Shown here piece after piece: positions 58,719 through 64,000 of a DNA stretch of 64,000 nucleotides (within the stretch, counting starts at the first letter, position 1; every line of letters starts with the position of its first letter). The notes under the pieces are model-generated. The model was not told the origin of the DNA, did not search any database, and saw only the letters and a program-made list of their open reading frames with translations. The position numbers and the translations under genes are program-made. This DNA comes from an uncultured Eubacteriales bacterium (lineage in GTDB: Bacteria; Bacillota; Clostridia; Oscillospirales; Oscillospiraceae), in contig UQZA01000010.1 of NCBI GenBank assembly GCA_900545515.1, forward strand, positions 1-64,000, read 5' to 3'.

Positions 58719-60524
58719 TCAGTCCTGCATTAGCTGCTCCATCTCATCCAGCAGCTCGCCGAAGAGCTCCAGGGCCTGGTTCACAGGCTCGGGAGAGGTC
58801 ATGTCCACCCCTGCGCCCTTCAGCAAATCGATGGGGCTCTTGCTGCAGCCGCCGGAGAGGAAGCCCAGGTAATCCTGCACGGCGCTTTCGCCCTCCCGGA
58901 GAATTCGGCGGGACAGGGCAATGGCGGCGGAGTAGCCAGTGGCATACTGGAAGACGTAGTAATTGTAATAGAAATGGGGAATCCGGGCCCACTCCAGAGC
59001 GATTTCCTCATCGATGACCATATCCGGCCCGAAGTACATCTCGTTCAGGCGGCGGTACTCGGCGCTGAGGACGTCTGCGGTGAGGGTCTGTCCCTCCTTG
59101 GCCATGCGGCCGATGTTCAGCTCGAATTCGGCAAACATGGCCTGCCGGTACAGGGTGCTCTTGAACTGCTCCAGGAAGTGGTTAATGAGGTAAGCCCGCT
59201 CCTTTTTATCCGTAGTTTTGCTCAGGAGGTGCTCCATCAGGAGAGCCTCGTTGCAGGTGGAGGCCACCTCTGCCACAAAGATCACATAGCCGGCGTCAAT
59301 GGGGTTCTGGGTCCGGTTGGACAGGTAGGAGTGAATGGCGTGGCCCATCTCATGGGCCAGGGTGAACTGGCTGTCCAGGGTGCCGGTGTAGTTCATCAGG
59401 ACGAAGGGATGGACCCGGGCGCCGGCGGAGTACGCGCCGGAGCGCTTGCCCTCGTTCTGGTACACATCAATCCAGCGGTTATCGAAGCCCTCCTTCAGAA
59501 TCCTCCGGTAACCCTCACCCATGGGGGCCAGGGCGTCGTAAATGGTCTGCTTGGCCTCCTCATAAGGGATCTTCCGGTTGACGCCGGCCACCAGTGGGGC
59601 GTAGACGTCATAGAAATGCAGCTCATCCACACCCAGGAGCTTCTTCCGCATGCGGACATAGCGGTGCATTTTGTCCATATTCTGATGGACGGCCTCCAGG
59701 AGGTTCAGATACACAGAGGTGGGAACATTGGTGGCGTCCAGGGATGCCTCCATGGAGGACTCGTACTTCCGGGCCTCGGAGTAGAACTGGAGCTGCTTGA
59801 CCTGCGCGGCCAGCACAGCCGCCACGGTGTTCTTGAAGTTGCCAAAGCCCTGATAGAGATTCTGGAAGGCACTCTTCCGCAAAACCCGATCGCTGCTTTC
59901 CTCGTAGGAGACGAAGGTGCCCTGGCTCAGGGGATGCCGGTTGCCCTGGCTGTCCTCCGCATCGGAGAAGGTGAGGTCTGCATCGGCAAAGAGGCTATAG
60001 ATATTTTCCGGTGCGTTGGCCATTTCTCCCGCAGCAGCCAGGAGCTTCTCCTCCCCAGGGGAGAGTACGTGCTCCTTCCGGCGGCGAATGTTCCACAGGT
60101 ACCGGCGGTAGCGCTCCAGCTTGGGCTCGGCAGTGTAAAAGCCGTCCAGGGTCTCGTCGGAAATGGAGAGAATCTCTGGTGTCTCAAAGCTGACAGCGGC
60201 AGAAAGGGCCACAGCGGCGCTCATGTACTGACCCTGCATGGCCTGATACTTGGAATCCCGGGTGTCCTCATCTGCTTTCCGCATACAGTAATTGGCCAAA
60301 TCCTCAGACAGGACCCCCACAGCCTCCGTCTGCTCCAGGTAAGCCAGGAGCTTGGCCGGGCTGTCCGCCAGGTGACCGGCGTAAGCGGCCAGCTGTTGGG
60401 TCATGACTTTCAACTTCTCCAGGTCGGCGCTCCAGGCCTCGTCCGTGGCGTAGAGATCCTCAATGGCCCACTTGTCGGCCTGAGCAATCTCACAGCGCTG
60501 GAGTATTTTTTTCGTTTCTGACAT
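58719..60524 (-). CDS. pepF: Oligoendopeptidase F (M3 family)
   Basis: The 601-residue zinc peptidase has the active site HEMGH (His391, Glu392, His395) and downstream Glu in FVAEVAST. It cleaves short peptides in the cytoplasm. The N-terminal helical lid (about 1-200) and the C-terminal YYNYYVFQYATGYSAAIALSRRIL segment match PepF. I start at the ATG after AGGAGG. It would complete the breakdown of peptides brought in from outside proteolysis, which fits the large surface proteases in this genome, but that link is inference. Confidence 0.95.
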   Translation of the reverse strand: MSETKKILQRCEIAQADKWAIEDLYATDEAWSADLEKLKVMTQQLAAYAGHLADSPAKLLAYLEQTEAVGVLSEDLANYCMRKADEDTRDSKYQAMQGQYMSAAVALSAAVSFETPEILSISDETLDGFYTAEPKLERYRRYLWNIRRRKEHVLSPGEEKLLAAAGEMANAPENIYSLFADADLTFSDAEDSQGNRHPLSQGTFVSYEESSDRVLRKSAFQNLYQGFGNFKNTVAAVLAAQVKQLQFYSEARKYESSMEASLDATNVPTSVYLNLLEAVHQNMDKMHRYVRMRKKLLGVDELHFYDVYAPLVAGVNRKIPYEEAKQTIYDALAPMGEGYRRILKEGFDNRWIDVYQNEGKRSGAYSAGARVHPFVLMNYTGTLDSQFTLAHEMGHAIHSYLSNRTQNPIDAGYVIFVAEVASTCNEALLMEHLLSKTTDKKERAYLINHFLEQFKSTLYRQAMFAEFELNIGRMAKEGQTLTADVLSAEYRRLNEMYFGPDMVIDEEIALEWARIPHFYYNYYVFQYATGYSAAIALSRRILREGESAVQDYLGFLSGGCSKSPIDLLKGAGVDMTSPEPVNQALELFGELLDEMEQLMQD

Positions 60525-60567
60525 GTAATATCCTCCTGATTCTGAATGTTGCGCGTTTTCCGCTTTC

Positions 60568-60595
60568 ATTATATCACATAGCATTTGATTTGCAA
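60568..60595 (-). promoter_or_regulatory. Promoter of pepF
   Basis: On the minus strand TTGCAA (60590-60595), 16 bp, TATAAT (60568-60573). Confidence 0.7.
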
Positions 60596-60760
60596 CTCCG
60601 CAGCGGGAAAAGGCAAAGAGATATTTTTTCGACAGTCTTCAATAGAAATACAAATGTTTCTTGCGTTGGAAGCCTCAGTGGAAAACGCGAGAATTCGTCT
60701 AAACTGCCGGTGTACATCTATTTCTAAACAGGTAAGTTATGAAATACGCCTAATTGTTCA

Positions 60761-60789
60761 TTGACATGCTCCGGTGCAACCGGTACAAT
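60761..60789 (+). promoter_or_regulatory. Promoter of the tldD-pmbA operon
   Basis: TTGACA (60761-60766), 17 bp, TACAAT (60784-60789). The rest of the gap from 60596 shows nothing further. Confidence 0.8.
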
Positions 60790-60854
60790 GTAAGGTGGAG
60801 AACTTGCCCACCCCCATGGGCGATTCTACGATTTTCCTTTAAGGAGGCAGCTTC

Positions 60855-62192
60855 ATGTATCGATTTCCCAAAGATCTATATGCCGATATCCGCCTGGAGG
60901 ATGTATTCCAGACCTCCATTGTGTATGAAAATGGGGCTTTGACTCAGAACAAAACCAGCCGGGAAGCCGGTGCGTTTCTGCGTGTCTGGGACGGACACCG
61001 CTGGTATTACAGCGCCACCACAAACCTGGGCCACATTCAGCAGGAGCTGGATGCCCTGGCGTCTCTGGCCACCCCCAATCCGGCCATCGGTCAGGACCCA
61101 GTGGTCACCCGGTTTGAGGTCAACCGGGACGAATGTCTCCGGTATCAAGATAGAGATGTGCGGCAAGTACCCAACGAGGAAAAGGCTGCCCTGCTCCAGT
61201 CCTATTTACCTGTGGTAACGGAGGTACCGGAGATCACCAACTGGCGGGCCACTTATCTGGACACCTACACAGAAAAGCGGTTTTGGTCCAGCCTGGGCGC
61301 AGACCTGCACTTTGACCACCAGCGGGCCAGTTTGGTCCTGGGCTTTACCATCACCGCAGGGAACGTTCCCCAGACAGACAGCATCCACACTTATCAGACG
61401 GATTTTCCCAGTCTGGCCGGGCGCCAAGAGGAAATGCGTCAAAAGATCACCCAGAGCCTGGACTATGCCAAAAATGCCGTACCCGTGGTCCCCGGAACCT
61501 ATACCTGCGTGTTCTCCCCAGTCACAGCCGGTGTGTTTGCCCACGAAAGCTTCGGCCACAAAAGTGAGGCCGATCTGATGCTGGGGTCGGAAACCATGAT
61601 GCAGGAGTGGGCCATTGGAACCCAGGTGGGCTCTCCCATTCTGAACATCCTGGATTCCGGACTGCCCGAGGGCTCCGGCTACGTGCCCTATGACGACGAA
61701 GGCACACGGACCCGCACTACATACTTGATTCACAACGGCATTCTCACCGGTCGGCTCCACAGCGCCGCCACCGCTGCCCTTCTGAACGAGGAGGTGACCG
61801 GCAATGCCCGGGCCATCAACTTCTCCTATGAGCCAATTGTCCGTATGACCGCCACCTACATTGGCGGCGGGGAGCTGACCCTGGAAGAGCTGTTGGCGCC
61901 CATAGAGCTGGGGGTTTACATCCACGATTTCAACCACGGCTCCGGCATGTCCACCTTCACCATCGCCCCCAACAAGGCCTATATGATCCGGAACGGAAAG
62001 CTAGCCGAGCCAGTGCGGATCTCCGTGGTAACCGGCAGCGTGATGCACACCCTTCATGAGATTGACGGCCTCACCAAAGACGTGAAGGTGTGCTCCCTGT
62101 CCACCGGCGGATGCGGCAAAATGGAGCAGTGGCCCCTGCGGGTGGCCTTTGGCGGACCTTACGTCCGGGTCCGGAACATTCAGGTTCAGTAA
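60855..62192 (+). CDS. tldD: TldD-type metalloprotease subunit
   Basis: The 445-residue product carries the TldD zinc-site motif HESFGHKSE (His230, Glu231, His235). Family segments IGTQVGSPILNILDSG, GTRTRTTYLIHNGILTGRLHS and GNARAINFSYEPIVRM flank it. TldD pairs with PmbA (TldE) as a peptide-degrading heterodimer that in other bacteria matures microcin B17 or degrades small peptides. It follows AAGGAGG and a strong promoter. The PmbA-type partner starts 15 bp later. Confidence 0.92.
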   Translation: MYRFPKDLYADIRLEDVFQTSIVYENGALTQNKTSREAGAFLRVWDGHRWYYSATTNLGHIQQELDALASLATPNPAIGQDPVVTRFEVNRDECLRYQDRDVRQVPNEEKAALLQSYLPVVTEVPEITNWRATYLDTYTEKRFWSSLGADLHFDHQRASLVLGFTITAGNVPQTDSIHTYQTDFPSLAGRQEEMRQKITQSLDYAKNAVPVVPGTYTCVFSPVTAGVFAHESFGHKSEADLMLGSETMMQEWAIGTQVGSPILNILDSGLPEGSGYVPYDDEGTRTRTTYLIHNGILTGRLHSAATAALLNEEVTGNARAINFSYEPIVRMTATYIGGGELTLEELLAPIELGVYIHDFNHGSGMSTFTIAPNKAYMIRNGKLAEPVRISVVTGSVMHTLHEIDGLTKDVKVCSLSTGGCGKMEQWPLRVAFGGPYVRVRNIQVQ

Positions 62193-62206
62193 AGGAGGAA
62201 AGGATC

Positions 62207-63415
62207 ATGGTAAAAGAGCTGTATCAAACAATTCTCCGGGAGACCTCCCTCAATGTCACCAGCGGAGAAATCGACTCCATTCGAAAAAAATCCATTACCA
62301 AGTCCGGCTGCCGGGTTTATGACGGCAGCTACCTGGGGGTCTCCGGCGTCCTGGGTGAGCCCACCCCAGAGGCCTGGACGCAAGCGGAGGCCAACCTGTC
62401 CCGCCGGATTCCCTGCCCCTGGGGCCCGGAGACGGGCAAACGCCGGACCTGTCGCCGGGGCACGGCCATGGATGCCGGTCGATTCCTCCAGCTGGCGGAG
62501 GAGCTGCTGAAAACACTGCGTCAGGACTTTCCCCAGTTCATCTTCAGCAATAAAATCAACTTTACGGAAGATGAGGTCCGGTTGCAAAACGACGGGGGCC
62601 TTTCCTACGCTTGGCAGGACGCAGCCGTTCAGATGAGCCTTCTGGTGCGGGCCCAGGATTCCGTAAACATTTTTGACACCGGAATCGGGAGCGTCTACCG
62701 TACCTTTGACCTGGAGCAGGTGCTGAAGGAGGCGGGCGAAATGCTGGAGGCTCACCTAAATCCCATTGCCCTGCCCGATGTGGAAAAACTACCGGTGCTG
62801 GGAAGCCCAGGTATGTTCGAACGGGCCTGGGCAGAAGGGCTCAACGGGCAGAAGCTGGCCAGAAATGCCTCCCCCTGGTCTGGCATGGTGGGCCAAAAGC
62901 TGTTTGCCGACTGCTTTACCCTGGAAGTAGACCGGTCTTCCCAGAACTTCTTTGAGCCCTTCTTTGACCCGGAGGGAAGCTGCCTGGAGGGCGACACCCT
63001 CCCCCTCATCGAAAATGGTGTGTTCCGCCGGGGCTATGCAGACAAGAAATGCGCCTGGGAGCAGCACATGGAGCCTACGGCTGCCGCATCCGGGGCCTAT
63101 GACGATGTGCCTGCTCTGGCCCTTCCGTCCCTGTCTGTCCGGCCCACGGGCAAGACCTTGGAGGAACTTCTGGATGGCCGCCCGGCCCTGTACGTCTTCA
63201 CCAGCGGCGGCGACATTACGCCCGATGGCAGCTTTGCCACCCCGGTGCAGATGGCCTATCTCTACCAAAACGGCCGCCTGGTGGGCCGGTTGCCGGAGTT
63301 CGGCCTCCGGGGTAACCTGACCGACCTTTTGGGTAAGGACTTCCTGGGCTGTTCTCAGGACCGGCCTTACGACAGCGCCAACGCCTGTGTCATGGAAATG
63401 ACCATCGTCCGCTGA
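62207..63415 (+). CDS. pmbA: PmbA/TldE-type subunit
   Basis: The 402-residue product is the inactive partner in the TldD/TldE pair: it has the same fold without the HExxxH site. C-terminal segments (YVFTSGGDITPDGSFATPVQMAYLYQNGRLVGRLPEFG and LLGKDFLGCSQDRPYDSANACVMEMTIV) match PmbA, though it is somewhat diverged. AAAGGAGG lies before the ATG used; a longer frame from 62090 would overlap tldD. No precursor peptide gene typical of RiPP clusters is seen beside the pair. Confidence 0.85.
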   Translation: MVKELYQTILRETSLNVTSGEIDSIRKKSITKSGCRVYDGSYLGVSGVLGEPTPEAWTQAEANLSRRIPCPWGPETGKRRTCRRGTAMDAGRFLQLAEELLKTLRQDFPQFIFSNKINFTEDEVRLQNDGGLSYAWQDAAVQMSLLVRAQDSVNIFDTGIGSVYRTFDLEQVLKEAGEMLEAHLNPIALPDVEKLPVLGSPGMFERAWAEGLNGQKLARNASPWSGMVGQKLFADCFTLEVDRSSQNFFEPFFDPEGSCLEGDTLPLIENGVFRRGYADKKCAWEQHMEPTAAASGAYDDVPALALPSLSVRPTGKTLEELLDGRPALYVFTSGGDITPDGSFATPVQMAYLYQNGRLVGRLPEFGLRGNLTDLLGKDFLGCSQDRPYDSANACVMEMTIVR

Positions 63416-63471
63416 ACGGGAAACTCATCAGCTGGGGAAACGCCCCCGGCAGGAGATTGCACCATGGGAAG

Positions 63472-63521
63472 CCCCCAGCAGGAACTTCTTGTCCGGTTCC
63501 TGTTGGGGGTTCCTTCTTCCC
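63472..63521 (+). terminator. Terminator after pmbA
   Basis: CCCCCAGCAGGAAC and GTTCCTGTTGGGGG pair over 14 bp with one G-U, followed by TTCCTTCTT. Confidence 0.85.
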
Positions 63522-63610
63522 GATGTGGCACGCCTAAGATTGGAAGGATACTTCGATATCGCGCTGGCGCAGGAGCGCCTCTTCCTCTTGGCAAATCGGT
63601 GTCATCCCAT

Positions 63611-63934
63611 TCACAGCTTTTTAGCCTGATACTCCTCGCCCCAGTTCCACATGGCGTCCAAAATCGGTTTCAAGCTGTATCCCAATTCTGTAAGCGTATA
63701 CTCCACCCGTGGCGGCACCTCGGGGTAGACGGTCCGGGTGAGCAGGCCACTGTCCTCCATTTGACGAAGCTGAGCCGTCAACACCTTTTGACTGACATTG
63801 CCCACAGATTTTTTCAGTTCCCCAAACCGTTTCGTCCCAGGGAGCAAATCCCGCAGAATCAATACCTTCCACTTGTCGCTGATGAGGGTCAGCGTCGTCT
63901 CCACCGGGCAGGCGGGTAAAGTCTTTGCGGCCAT
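63611..63934 (-). CDS. HxlR-family transcriptional regulator
   Basis: The 107-residue product is a winged-helix regulator of the HxlR/MarR-like group: CPVETTLTLISDKWKVLILRDLL, RFGELKKSVGNVSQKVLTAQLRQMEDSGLL and the wing YPEVPPRVEYTLTELG. The N-terminal Cys is the usual redox or aldehyde-sensing residue. I start at the ATG seven bases after GGAGG. A slightly longer ATG frame exists. Its target is probably a divergent gene beyond the window edge. Confidence 0.9.
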   Translation of the reverse strand: MAAKTLPACPVETTLTLISDKWKVLILRDLLPGTKRFGELKKSVGNVSQKVLTAQLRQMEDSGLLTRTVYPEVPPRVEYTLTELGYSLKPILDAMWNWGEEYQAKKL

Positions 63935-64000
63935 ATCATATCCTCCAGTCTTTTGGTTTCTCATTGGCTCGTATATCTGTATTTTACCGTACTACCTGCA

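Overview
The window reads as the chromosome of a Gram-positive anaerobe of the class Clostridia, most likely a gut Oscillospirales/Oscillospiraceae member (Flavonifractor/Oscillibacter-like; inferred, no database was searched). Support comes from strong AGGAGG ribosome sites, sigma-A promoters with 16-17 bp spacers, a T-box in front of pheST, an IreB-family protein, S-layer-homology (SLH) anchored surface proteins, a brockii-type secondary alcohol dehydrogenase and a one-piece tmRNA whose tag ends ANVALAA. The DNA is GC-rich apart from a few AT-rich patches.

Layout. 1-5.1 kb: a lipoprotein, a secreted protein, DNA polymerase IV, an alcohol dehydrogenase and a small conserved protein. 5.2-8.1 kb: a HAD hydrolase, then smpB, a cyclophilin, a diverged HAM1-type pyrophosphatase and the tmRNA gene ssrA, so both trans-translation components sit together. 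8.7-10.6 kb: a PAPS-reductase-fold protein with a ParB-like partner (IbrA/IbrB-like), just downstream of ssrA.

10.8-34.1 kb is the most distinctive region. It holds two versions of one two-gene cassette, all on the minus strand. In each, a small SLH protein with an N-terminal cohesin-like module is followed about 20 bp later by a subtilisin-family protease of about 2,500 residues that carries an internal type I dockerin. Between the cassettes lies a nucleotidyltransferase/ABC exporter pair. A TPR-type HTH regulator resembling peptide-sensing RRNPP regulators precedes the second cassette. The natural reading is a surface proteolytic system in which the first gene displays a cohesin on the wall and the second supplies a protease that docks on it.

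34.3-43.9 kb: a small membrane protein, a YmdB-type phosphodiesterase with a YhaO/YhaN-type nuclease/ATPase pair, a two-component system followed by HtrA, and a second nucleotidyltransferase related to the first. 44.1-48.6 kb: a large SLH-anchored phosphoesterase with lamin-tail domains. 48.7-52.5 kb: T-box, pheS and pheT. 52.6-58.4 kb: IreB, a small conserved protein, an SH3/NlpC-P60 wall hydrolase, a gate-domain membrane protein, paired half-size chromate transporters and an AT-richer membrane-anchored protein. 58.4-64 kb: oligoendopeptidase F with a small partner, a TldD/PmbA pair and an HxlR regulator.

Several intergenic gaps hold strong hairpins, a degenerate intergenic repeat family and structured 5' leaders ahead of both cohesin-SLH genes.
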